DNA of 64,000 nt, taken from the NCBI GenBank assembly GCA_900756765.1, contig CAAELE010000029.1, positions 1 through 64,000 on the forward strand, read 5' to 3'. Under the pieces are notes generated by a model, which saw nothing but the letters and a program-made list of their open reading frames with translations, did not search any database and had not been told where the DNA came from. Position numbers and translations under genes: made by a program. This document shows, one piece after another, positions 26,248-33,869 of this stretch (position 1 is the first letter of the stretch; each line of letters begins with the position of its first letter). Source of the stretch: an uncultured Collinsella sp. Lineage in GTDB: Bacteria; Actinomycetota; Coriobacteriia; Coriobacteriales; Coriobacteriaceae.

Positions 26248-27303
26248 GTGTACTGCGGCGAGCAAGGTCGGGGTGGCGGCGACAACGTGGAGGCGTTCCG
26301 GTTCTCGCCGGGGGATGCGCCCCTCGCTGTGCGTGATTGCTCGCGTCGGGTGTTTTGTGCCGGGATGTTGACCGGAGCGCTTGCCTCGGTGATGAGTCTC
26401 GGCGGCTGTGCCACGCGCCGCAACGAGGCTGGGGGCTCCGCTGTCTCTGTCAAACAAAAAGCGAATCATCCGTCCTCTCAAAAGACGGAAGCTGTCTCTC
26501 AGGCTTCTTGGATTGCCGGCCTTCAGCAAGATATCGAAGCCCTTGTCGAGCCGTATGGTGGGTCTACCTCGGTCTATGCTGTGGCGCTTGATCCTCAAAC
26601 GTTCGCGTCGCTCGATGGTGAAGTCGCTGTGGCGCCGGATGCGCGACGTGTGACGGCAAGCATCATCAAGCTTCCCATTCTCGCTTGTGCGCTCGAGGCC
26701 GTGACGGCGGGAGAGCTGTCCCTCGACGAGCGGATAACGGTTACGCAACAGGATATCGTGGGTGGCAGCGGCAACATTCAGTCGCGCGGCGCGGGTGTGT
26801 CGTACAGTATTGACGAGCTGCTGCACGCCATGATCGCCCAGAGCGATAACGTGGCAGCGAACCTTGTTATCGGCAGGCTTGGCATGGATACGGTCAACGA
26901 AACGTGTGCCGCATTGGGGCTGACCCAGACCGTGCTCGCTCGTTTGATGATGGACGCCGAGGCCCAGGCACAAGGTCGCGAGAACTACACGAGCGCTCGT
27001 GATGCTGCGGCCGTGTTGCAGCGGCTGGCGGCGGAGACAATCGCGACGCCCGAGCTGTGCGAGCGAGCGCGCGGATATCTGCTGGCGCAGGAAGACGCGC
27101 GCGGTATTGTCGAGGGCGTTCCCGGCGGCGTTTTGGTCGCGCACAAAACGGGCAGCCTGGCGAATGCTCAGCACGATGCCGCAATCGTCTACGCCGAGCG
27201 CCCTTACGTGCTGGCAATCCTCACCCAAGACCTCGAGCGCGAACAGGCCCTAGCCCTCGAGCGCGACATTTCCTTCGCCATCAACGCCCGCGCCCACTCC
27301 TAA
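26248..27303 (+). CDS. Class A beta-lactamase-related serine hydrolase, Tat lipoprotein
   Basis: 351 residues from GTG 26248, which has GGGGAG eight bases upstream; ATG 26230 is an alternative. Signal sequence: CSRRVFCAG (twin arginine Arg33-Arg34), a hydrophobic stretch, then the lipobox LGGC with Cys54. The hydrolase part has Ser138-x-x-Lys (ASIIKL), a QSDNVAAN motif and Lys300-Thr-Gly (HKTGSL), the three catalytic motifs of the serine beta-lactamase/transpeptidase fold. No clear omega-loop ExxxN glutamate is visible, so true beta-lactam hydrolysis is doubtful; a cell-wall amidase or peptidase role is possible. Flanked by two copies of the same palindromic element. Confidence 0.85.
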   Translation: MYCGEQGRGGGDNVEAFRFSPGDAPLAVRDCSRRVFCAGMLTGALASVMSLGGCATRRNEAGGSAVSVKQKANHPSSQKTEAVSQASWIAGLQQDIEALVEPYGGSTSVYAVALDPQTFASLDGEVAVAPDARRVTASIIKLPILACALEAVTAGELSLDERITVTQQDIVGGSGNIQSRGAGVSYSIDELLHAMIAQSDNVAANLVIGRLGMDTVNETCAALGLTQTVLARLMMDAEAQAQGRENYTSARDAAAVLQRLAAETIATPELCERARGYLLAQEDARGIVEGVPGGVLVAHKTGSLANAQHDAAIVYAERPYVLAILTQDLEREQALALERDISFAINARAHS

Positions 27304-27371
27304 CTTGCGGTGAAATAGGGATTGTATTTGCTGCTAGAAGGCGTATTCAGTCCCTATTTCACCGCAACTTA
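27301..27371 (+). repeat. Palindromic element, copy 2 (GCGGTGAAATAGGGA arms)
   Basis: Arms 27301-27321 and 27351-27371 with one mismatch; the centre resembles that of copy 1 at 25012. The two copies bracket the zinc-ribbon and beta-lactamase-like genes. Confidence 0.75.
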
Positions 27372-27380
27372 GAGGGTCGG

Positions 27381-27494
27381 CAGTTAGGGACGTTCCTTTT
27401 CGGCCGGCAGTTTAGGAACGTCCCTAACTGTCGCCTAAGTAGTCATTGGGGACGTTCTTAAACGACTAGTCATTAAAGAACGTCCCCAATGACT
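27381..27494. repeat. Two GGGGACGTTC-type palindromes in tandem
   Basis: First hairpin: perfect 17-base arms 27381-27397 and 27414-27430 (core TAGGGACGTTCCT). Second: perfect 19-base arms 27441-27459 and 27476-27494 (core TTGGGGACGTTCTT), with AGTCATT also repeated in its loop. They share the GGGACGTTC core, so they are members of one family and not two unrelated terminators. Location between the beta-lactamase-like gene and tmk, with no gene inside. Confidence 0.75.
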
Positions 27495-27585
27495 AGGTCC
27501 GATTTGGGGTGCGCCGGACGCTGGGGTATCATGGCTTGGTTGCTATAACTTGCATTTTCGCGCCTTGTAGGAAGGGGCTGCGCCC

Positions 27586-28269
27586 ATGGCTTTTGAGCCC
27601 GCTCAACATAGCTTTATCACGCTCGAGGGCGTCGACGGCGCCGGCAAGTCCACGCAGGCGCGCCTGCTTGCCCGCGCGCTCGAACTCGCTGGCCACCAGG
27701 TTGTGAGCCTGCGCGAGCCGGGCGGTACCGCCATCAGCGAAAAGATCCGTGCTCTGCTGCTCGACCCCGCCAATACAGCGATGGGCGACACCTGCGAGCT
27801 GCTGCTCTACGAGGCCGCGCGCGCTCAGTTGGTGCACGAGGTCATCGCGCCCGCCCTTGCTGCCGGCAAGGTAGTCCTGTGCGACCGCTTCTACGATTCC
27901 ACGACCTGCTACCAGGCGTTTGCCGATGGTCTCGACCGTCAGATAGTGCGCGACGCCAACAACCTGGCTGTCGCCGGTACGCATCCGGCGCTCACGCTCG
28001 TCTATCACATCACGCCCGAGCAGGCGGCGCTGCGCATGGCGGCCCGCGGTGCGGCCGATCGCATGGAGGCCAAGGGCATGGCCTTCCAGGAGCGTGTCTA
28101 CCAGGGCTTTTGCGCAATTGCTGCCGAGGAACCCGCCCGCGTAAAGCTCATCGACGCCACTGCGTCGATTGCAGACGTCTTCGCGCAGACGGCCGAGCAG
28201 GTTCGCGCCTACGGTCTCGATATCCCGCAGGATGCCGTCGCCGCCGCGCTTGCCCAGGAGGCTGAGTAA
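27586..28269 (+). CDS. tmk: Thymidylate kinase
   Basis: 227 residues. Phosphorylates dTMP to dTDP. P-loop GVDGAGKSTQ, the DR(Y/F) motif as CDRFYDSTTCYQ, REPGGT near the N-terminus, and a LID region with Arg (RMAARGAADRMEAKG). GAAGGGG precedes the ATG. The C-terminus is a little longer than usual. It is followed directly by holB and ricT, an arrangement widespread in Gram-positive bacteria. Confidence 0.96.
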   Translation: MAFEPAQHSFITLEGVDGAGKSTQARLLARALELAGHQVVSLREPGGTAISEKIRALLLDPANTAMGDTCELLLYEAARAQLVHEVIAPALAAGKVVLCDRFYDSTTCYQAFADGLDRQIVRDANNLAVAGTHPALTLVYHITPEQAALRMAARGAADRMEAKGMAFQERVYQGFCAIAAEEPARVKLIDATASIADVFAQTAEQVRAYGLDIPQDAVAAALAQEAE

Positions 28270-28270
28270 C

Positions 28271-29398
28271 ATGGCCCCCGCTCCGGCAAGCCTGCTGGCC
28301 AAGCTCGACACCCAACAGCGCGTGCGCGACTTTTTGACCAATGCCGTCGCCAGCGGTCGCGCATCGCACGCCTACCTGTTCTTGGGCGCGCCCGGTGCCG
28401 GTAAGCTCGACGCCGCATGGGCGCTTGCCCAGGCATTCCTGTGCGAGCGGGACGGCTGTGGCTCGTGCGACAGCTGCGTGCGCGTCGCGCGCCATACGCA
28501 TCCCGACGTGCACTATTACGCGCCCGAGAGTGCCACGGGTTATCTCATCGCCCAGACCCGCGAGCTGCTCGACGACGTGCCCTTGGCGCCCATCCGCGCC
28601 AAGGCAAAGGTCTACATCATCGACCGTGCCGAGCAGCTGCGCGCCAACACCGCCAACGCACTGCTCAAAACACTCGAGGAACCGCCCGAGGGCGTCATGT
28701 TCATCCTGTTGGGCACCTCGGCCGACGTGATGCTGCCCACCATCGTGAGCCGTTGCCAGTGCGTGCCGTTTCGGCTGGTGTCGCCCACCGTGGCCGCGCA
28801 GGCCGTGAGCCGTGCCACCGGCCAGGACCCTGCGCGTTGTCGTATGGCCGTTGCCGTGGCGGGAAGCCCCACGCGTGGTATCGAGTTCCTCAAGAGCGCC
28901 GAGCGCCAGGACGCCCGCCGTCAGATGGTTCGCGCCATCGATTCACTCATCGCTGCCGATGAGGCCGATGTGCTCAGTCGCGCCAAGTCACTCATCGTCG
29001 CCGTCAAGGCGCCGCTCGCCGAGGTCAAGTCCACGCAGGAAAAGGTGCTCGAGCAAAACGCCGACTACCTGTCGCGTGGAGCATTGAAGCAGCTTGAGGA
29101 CCGCAACAAGCGCGAACTCAACGCGCGCGAGCGTTCGGGTATCATGGAAGCGCTGGCGAGCGCGCGGACGCTCATGCGCGACGTGCTGCTGACACTTCAG
29201 GACGAGGCGGCAGACGTGGTGAACGAGGACATGCGCGACACGATCGGTCGGCTTGCCGCGGCGACGAATGTTGCGGGTGCCACCCAGGCGCTCGAGGCGG
29301 TTGCCACCGCTGAGCGCAACATCGCCAGAAACGTTACTCCCCAGCTGGCCATCGAGGTCATGCTGTTCGATATCAGGAAGGCACTGAAATGCCGTTAG
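28271..29398 (+). CDS. holB: DNA polymerase III delta-prime subunit
   Basis: 375 residues, clamp-loader AAA+ subunit. Walker A region GAPGAGKLDA is degenerate (Leu-Asp after Lys), as expected for the non-hydrolysing delta-prime. Zinc module CGSCDSC with an upstream Cys, the IIDRAEQLRANTANALLKTL stretch, and the EEPPEG and SRCQ arginine-finger region are present. The frame is open 34 codons upstream, inside tmk; ATG 28271 two bases after the tmk stop, with AGGAGG upstream, is clearly the start. Its end overlaps the next gene. Confidence 0.93.
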   Translation: MAPAPASLLAKLDTQQRVRDFLTNAVASGRASHAYLFLGAPGAGKLDAAWALAQAFLCERDGCGSCDSCVRVARHTHPDVHYYAPESATGYLIAQTRELLDDVPLAPIRAKAKVYIIDRAEQLRANTANALLKTLEEPPEGVMFILLGTSADVMLPTIVSRCQCVPFRLVSPTVAAQAVSRATGQDPARCRMAVAVAGSPTRGIEFLKSAERQDARRQMVRAIDSLIAADEADVLSRAKSLIVAVKAPLAEVKSTQEKVLEQNADYLSRGALKQLEDRNKRELNARERSGIMEALASARTLMRDVLLTLQDEAADVVNEDMRDTIGRLAAATNVAGATQALEAVATAERNIARNVTPQLAIEVMLFDIRKALKCR

Positions 29399-31089
29399 TC
29401 GTACCCGTTAAGTTTACCTACGCCTCGCGCGACCTGTGGTTCGACCCACAGGATCTGGATATCCTCGAGGCCGATTATGCCATTTGTTCTACCGAGCGCG
29501 GAACCGAGATCGGCCTGGTCACGGCCGATCCCTTCGAGGTGCCGCAAGACGAGATCGGTCAGCCGCTCAAGCCCGTGCTGCGCGTGGCGAGCGACATCGA
29601 CCTGCAGCTTGCCGACGACCTGGCTATCCAGGGTGACGAGGCCATGGTCGACTTCCGCCGCCTGGTCAAGGAGCTCGACCTCGAGATGAAGCCGGTCGGC
29701 GTCGAGTACCTGTTTGGCGGCGAGAAGGCCGTGTTCTACTTTGCTGCCGAGGAACGCGTCGATTTCCGTCAGCTCGTCAAGGACCTGTCCTCGACGCTGC
29801 ACATTCGCGTCGACATGCGCCAGATTGGCGTGCGTGACGAGACCCGCCTGGTGGGCGGCTATGCCCAGTGCGGCCAGGAGCTCTGCTGCACACGCTTTGG
29901 CGGACAGTTTGAGCCGGTTTCGATCCGCATGGCAAAAGAGCAGGACCTGCCGCTTAACTCGTCCAAGATCAGCGGCGTCTGCGGTCGCCTGATGTGCTGC
30001 CTGCGCTACGAGTTCGAGGCGTACAAGGACTTTAAGAGCCGCGCGCCCAAAAAGAAGACGCTGATCGATACGCCGCTTGGCAAGGCGCGCATCCAGGAAT
30101 ATGACACCCCGCGTGAGCAGCTGGTGTTGCGCCTGGAGAACGGCAAAGTCTTTAAGGTCAACCTGGCCGACATGACCTGCTCTGAGGGCTGCAAAAAGAA
30201 GGCCGCCGAGCAGGGCTGCAACTGCCGCCCCGACTGCGTGACACGCGATGTGCTCGAGCGCATCGAGTCGCCCGAGATGCGCCTGGCGCTCATGGAGCTC
30301 GACCGCGAGAACGGCGTCGATGTGGGCGATGGCCTGTCGAGCGCCGACCGTCTGGCCGGCACGTCGACGCCCAAGCGCCGTCGTCGCGATGCAGACTCCG
30401 ATACCCGTGCCGGTCAGAGCCAGGGCGAGGGTCGCGGCCGCGGTAAGGGCCGCGGCAAGGCCGAGGCACCCGAGGCTGAGGAGGCTGCCGGTGGACGTCG
30501 CCGCCGCAAGCGCTCGGGTGCGGGCGATGCCGGCGAGGCCGCTCCCGCAGGCAAGAACTCCTCCCGCGAGCGCGAGGCTCAGCAGCCTCAGCAGCAAAGC
30601 CGCGGCGGTGGTATGAATCCCACGCGCCGTCGCCGCCGCCATTTGTCGAGCGAGGAGCGCGAGGACGCCTTCCGCGCCGCAGCCGCTCGCGAAGCCGGTG
30701 CCGCCCCCAAGGGTGGTTCGGGTTCCGATACGCCTGCCGACAAGGGTGGCAAGCAGCGCAACGATGACGAGCGCGCCCCGCGTCCGCGTCGCCGCCATTC
30801 CTCGGGCACGCAGCAAAAGCCCTCGGTGCCCTCCGTGGCCGATCAGGTCTTGGATGGCGAGGTCAAGGTCACACGTCGGCGCCCTGGAGATGGCGGAGGG
30901 GCGGCTGCCAAGGCCGCGCGCGGCGCTGCTCGCGACGAACGCGAGTCGCGCGAAGATCGTGGTGGCGAGGGTTCGGCCGACCAGGGCCAGAAGCGCCGTC
31001 GCCGTCGTCGTTCCCGCAAGCCGCGTCAAGATGGTGGCGAGGGTTCGACCCCGTCTTCGTCTGCACCACAACCGCCTACCGGCGAATAA
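29389..31089 (+). CDS. ricT: PSP1-domain protein RicT (YaaT-like) with Arg-rich tail
   Basis: 566 residues. The N-terminal 290 residues match the PSP1/YaaT family: GGYAQCGQELCCTRFG, GVCGRLMCCLRYE, and a trailing cysteine cluster (CSEGCKKK, CNCRPDC). In Bacillus this protein belongs to the RicAFT complex that carries iron-sulfur clusters and guides RNase Y processing. The last 250 residues are a low-complexity Arg/Gly/Glu region with repeated RRRRR-type blocks, not part of the family and probably RNA-binding. Start overlaps the holB stop by ten bases. RicA and RicF are not visible here. Confidence 0.88.
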   Translation: MPLVVPVKFTYASRDLWFDPQDLDILEADYAICSTERGTEIGLVTADPFEVPQDEIGQPLKPVLRVASDIDLQLADDLAIQGDEAMVDFRRLVKELDLEMKPVGVEYLFGGEKAVFYFAAEERVDFRQLVKDLSSTLHIRVDMRQIGVRDETRLVGGYAQCGQELCCTRFGGQFEPVSIRMAKEQDLPLNSSKISGVCGRLMCCLRYEFEAYKDFKSRAPKKKTLIDTPLGKARIQEYDTPREQLVLRLENGKVFKVNLADMTCSEGCKKKAAEQGCNCRPDCVTRDVLERIESPEMRLALMELDRENGVDVGDGLSSADRLAGTSTPKRRRRDADSDTRAGQSQGEGRGRGKGRGKAEAPEAEEAAGGRRRRKRSGAGDAGEAAPAGKNSSREREAQQPQQQSRGGGMNPTRRRRRHLSSEEREDAFRAAAAREAGAAPKGGSGSDTPADKGGKQRNDDERAPRPRRRHSSGTQQKPSVPSVADQVLDGEVKVTRRRPGDGGGAAAKAARGAARDERESREDRGGEGSADQGQKRRRRRRSRKPRQDGGEGSTPSSSAPQPPTGE

Positions 31090-31152
31090 CGCCCGCGAGC
31101 GGATTTAACCTGCCTGACCCCAAACGCGTCGGGGTACCATAACGCTGAATCA

Positions 31153-31188
31153 ACAACCCTCCCTGCGACCGAACGTAGGGAGGGTTGT
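31153..31188 (+). promoter_or_regulatory. Hairpin that covers the comF ribosome site
   Basis: Perfect 12-base arms: ACAACCCTCCCT (31153-31164) and AGGGAGGGTTGT (31177-31188). The right arm contains GGGAGGG, the only ribosome-binding site for the GTG start at 31192. The hairpin could terminate ricT transcription or hide the comF site. Confidence 0.55.
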
Positions 31189-31191
31189 GTC

Positions 31192-31998
31192 GTGAAGAGA
31201 CATTTGAATGTGTTGGGATGCCTGCAAGGTGCCGGCATCCTGCCGTTTGCGGACGAATTGCTACCGTTTGCCGAGCTGGCGGTGCACGAGGCGCTTGAGG
31301 CGTTGTCGCCTACGCGATGCGCCGGCTGCGAGCGCTCCGGCGCGCTTATTTGCCAAGATTGCTTGGCGGCGCTTGCACTCATCGACCCGCGGCATAGCTG
31401 CACTCGATGCGGCGCCCCGTTTGGAGATTTGCTGTGCACCGAGTGCTCGGTCGAGGGTACGTCTTCGGCGATGGCCGAAGCGCTCGACCGGTGCCTGGCA
31501 TGTGCCGTTTACACGCATCCGCTGCCGCGGATCATTAAAGCGTACAAAGACGCGGGCGAGCGACGCCTGGCGCCGTATCTGGCAGAGCTGCTCTACGACA
31601 CCGCCCTGCATGCCCAGGTCGCGGCACCCGAGCGCTACGGCGGTGTGTTGTCCGGCGCCGATGCCGTGGTGTTTGTGCCCGCGACGGCGGCGGCGTTTCG
31701 GCGACGCGGCTTCGATCACATGGAAGCCATCGCGCGCTCGTTTTGCGATCTTTCGGGTGTTCCGCTGCTCGACGCCCTGGTCAAATACGGCCACGGTGAC
31801 CAGCGCGAGCTCGGTCGCGTCGAGCGCCGGGAACGTGCCCGGGGCATGTACGAGACCGTTGAGGACGTGCGGGGCCGCCGCCTGCTGCTCATCGACGATG
31901 TCATTACCACGGGTGCGACCATGGCAGCAGCTTCGGCGGAACTCAAGCGCGCCGGTGCCGCGACCGTTGATGGCCTCGCTCTCGCACGCGTTTGGTAG
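31192..31998 (+). CDS. ComF-family phosphoribosyltransferase-like protein
   Basis: 268 residues. N-terminal cysteine ribbon (CAGCERSGALICQDC and CTRCGAPFGDLLCTEC), then FRRRGFDHMEAIAR and the PRPP loop LLLIDDVITTGATM. The family takes part in natural DNA uptake in Bacillus and Haemophilus, although its reaction is not settled. GTG start with GGGAGGG upstream. No other competence gene is in the window. It overlaps or abuts the next gene. Confidence 0.88.
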   Translation: MKRHLNVLGCLQGAGILPFADELLPFAELAVHEALEALSPTRCAGCERSGALICQDCLAALALIDPRHSCTRCGAPFGDLLCTECSVEGTSSAMAEALDRCLACAVYTHPLPRIIKAYKDAGERRLAPYLAELLYDTALHAQVAAPERYGGVLSGADAVVFVPATAAAFRRRGFDHMEAIARSFCDLSGVPLLDALVKYGHGDQRELGRVERRERARGMYETVEDVRGRRLLLIDDVITTGATMAAASAELKRAGAATVDGLALARVW

Positions 31999-32009
31999 GG
32001 GTGATTCAT

Positions 32010-33119
32010 GTGGCGGTAACAATCAGGCAGTGCAACAAACCGACAAAAGAGCAGCTAGCGGCTTCCGTGATCCTGACGGGCGCCTCGGCGTTGCGCATGA
32101 TTCGAGCCGAGCGCCGACAAATGGGTTACATCAGCTGGAGGGACCTCGATCCCGATGAAGAGCGCCGTGTGCTGTGCACGTCGTCGCCCTCGACCGAGGA
32201 CATCTATCTTCCCGACTTGGTGCGGATTGGGGCCGCAAGCGGCGAGGTGCAAGAAGATCTTTGCTTGCTGGTGGGATCTGCGGCGCAGCGCCGCCGCATG
32301 CCTGGCGTGGGCTGGTCCGTATGCTCTGGGTTGCCCGCCGGCTCGATTCTAGAGGTGGAACCGGGGGTGTACAGTCTATCTCCCGAGGCCCTTTGTGTTG
32401 CCGTCGCCCGCGAGGTCGGCTGTATCCAGGCGTTTGCCCTGGCCCAGGAACTGTGTTCCAAGATTTCACTGAGCGATCGCGGACGGTATCTGCCTCCCTA
32501 CAGCTCACCCACCGTGAACAGGCTTGTAAAGGACAAGGACCAACCGGCAGATGTGGGCTACTTTGAAGTCGAGCCGGTGCTGACACCCGATCGCCTGGCA
32601 GATTACCTTGCGGCATGCAGGGGGAATGTGGCCAAACAGCTGCTGCGCCTGTGTCCCTACCTGTCGGAAAACCTGCGCTCGCCCATGGAATGCATCATGC
32701 TCGCTCTGTTTTCGCTTCCGTTTTCCTATGGTGGATTTGCCTGCGGTCCCTTTAAGACCGACTACAAGATCGAGTTCGATGACCGTGCGCAGGCAATCTC
32801 GGGGATGCCGCATGCAGTTTGCGATGCGTATCAGGAAGCAGCCCGGTTTGACCTGGAATACAACGGCGAGCTGGGCCATTCCTCCCGGAGGGGACGTATC
32901 CATGATGAAAAACGCAATACGGGCTTGATTACTATGGGAATTGAGGTCGCGACGGTCAACAACGAGATGCTCTGCGACATGGAAGCGATGGAAGCGCTCG
33001 CATGGCGCATGCACCAGCGTATGCGAAAGCGGTACCGGAATCGTGTCGATTCCCGCAGGAAGAAGCAAGAGGCGTTGCTTAACACGCTGCGGGCGTGTTT
33101 TGGGCTTAAGCCGGTCTAA
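32010..33119 (+). CDS. Uncharacterised protein with probable PD-(D/E)XK/Vsr-like C-terminal domain
   Basis: 369 residues from GTG 32010, which has TAGGGG at good spacing; TTG 31992 and GTG 32001 are alternatives. No close function is recognised. The C-terminal 110 residues read DLEYNGELGH, then HDEKRNTGLITMGIEVATVNN and a basic helix (RMRKRYRNR), the order seen in DUF559/Vsr-type nuclease-fold domains (acidic residue, E-x-G, H, D-x-x-R, L-x-x-x-G). The N-terminal half resembles, in layout, the proteins called AbiEi-like in actinobacteria. Starts twelve bases past the comF stop. Role is open; a DNA-repair or defence-linked part is possible. Confidence 0.65.
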   Translation: MAVTIRQCNKPTKEQLAASVILTGASALRMIRAERRQMGYISWRDLDPDEERRVLCTSSPSTEDIYLPDLVRIGAASGEVQEDLCLLVGSAAQRRRMPGVGWSVCSGLPAGSILEVEPGVYSLSPEALCVAVAREVGCIQAFALAQELCSKISLSDRGRYLPPYSSPTVNRLVKDKDQPADVGYFEVEPVLTPDRLADYLAACRGNVAKQLLRLCPYLSENLRSPMECIMLALFSLPFSYGGFACGPFKTDYKIEFDDRAQAISGMPHAVCDAYQEAARFDLEYNGELGHSSRRGRIHDEKRNTGLITMGIEVATVNNEMLCDMEAMEALAWRMHQRMRKRYRNRVDSRRKKQEALLNTLRACFGLKPV

Positions 33120-33153
33120 TTCGCGACGAAAATAGGGGGTTAATCATATACCC

Positions 33154-33370
33154 TGGCCAAAAAATGGCAAATATGAGTACTGTCACTAAATCAGTAACAG
33201 CAAAATCAGGGAATTTAAGACTCGGAGGTGGCGTAAAGTAAGAAGATAATAAACAAATGTAGAATAACTAAGCATCAGATTGGCGACACTAAGCGCAAAA
33301 TCTGTCCGAGAGGCCAAAATTGCCTGTTACAAAATTGGTAACAGTACTCATATTTGCCATTTTTTGGCCA
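33154..33370 (+). repeat. AT-rich MITE-like element, copy 2 (217 bp)
   Basis: Near-perfect terminal inverted repeats of about 33 bases: left 33154-33186 (starts TGGCCAAAAAATGGC, then AAATATGAGTACTGTCAC), right 33338-33370. The interior is much more AT-rich than the genome and contains ATAATAAACAAA and TTGGCG blocks shared with the copy at 17304-17522. No open frame of interest inside. Both copies follow a rightward gene. Confidence 0.75.
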
Positions 33371-33390
33371 CGGCACCCTGAGGCGGGTGC

Positions 33391-33419
33391 CCCGGAGCTC
33401 CCCGTAGGGGAGCTCCGGG
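33391..33419. terminator. GC-rich hairpin
   Basis: CCCGGAGCTCCCC (33391-33403) and GGGGAGCTCCGGG (33407-33419) pair perfectly around a 3-base loop; no T-run follows. It sits between the MITE-like element and the promoter at 33492. Confidence 0.5.
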
Positions 33420-33491
33420 CTTCATGGGGGTACGAATGGTCCGCTCCGACCTGCAAAATCTGTGCTCACGGTGCGAAAGACGCCCCTAACC

Positions 33492-33520
33492 TTAAACTTT
33501 AGCTTGAACTTAGCTATAAT
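33492..33520 (+). promoter_or_regulatory. Strong vegetative promoter
   Basis: TTAAAC (33492-33497), a 17-base spacer, and a perfect TATAAT (33515-33520). It is the best consensus promoter I see in the window and lies 350 bases upstream of the lipoprotein start. Confidence 0.75.
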
Positions 33521-33526
33521 GCGCTA

Positions 33527-33850
33527 CGTTCCTGCCAGGCTGTGGTTGCGGACGGACGAAATGTCCATCCTAGTCCAAGACAGACGCGGTCAAAGGGATC
33601 CACGTAAGCGACCGCGTGCGCGCGGCGCGATCATGGCGCGTCCTAGATGTAAGCCGCACCGTCCGTTCTACTTTCTTTGGGGCAATACCGCCTCGCGGGC
33701 GAGCGGGCCAGTCGTGAAGGCGGCTACGGCCTCCCGAGCAAACACCCCGGTGCGCAAGTGTGGGGTCAAATACCAGGTCAGCTGGTGGGAACAACCCGTT
33801 ATTCCGCGCAACGCACGGATTGTATACGACACAGAAGGCAGGGTAGTGGA
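33527..33850 (+). ncRNA. Candidate structured RNA or long leader, unassigned
   Basis: Between the strong promoter and the lipoprotein gene lie about 320 bases with several hairpins: GGAC/GTCC (around 33553-33565), CGCGGTC/GACCGCG, CCGCC/GGCGG, ACCAG/CTGGT, and a possible closing stem CCTGCC (33531-33536) with GGCAGG (33838-33843). No internal terminator is seen. The universal marks of RNase P RNA, tmRNA and SRP RNA are absent. A riboswitch-like leader, a 6S-type RNA or simply a long 5' untranslated region all fit. Confidence 0.35.
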
Positions 33851-33869
33851 CATGGTGAGGGGCAGCTTG

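Noticed and set aside
33527..33850. SRP RNA, RNase P RNA or tmRNA
   Set aside because: TACCAGGTCAG recalls the SRP loop, but the GGAAG/AGCA loop bases do not follow; no GAGGAAAGTCC block of RNase P; no tRNA-like 3' end for tmRNA.
33462..33869. N-terminal extension of the lipoprotein
   Set aside because: The frame is open for 136 codons but lacks a ribosome site, and the lipoprotein signal begins at 33870; the extension overlaps the strong promoter.
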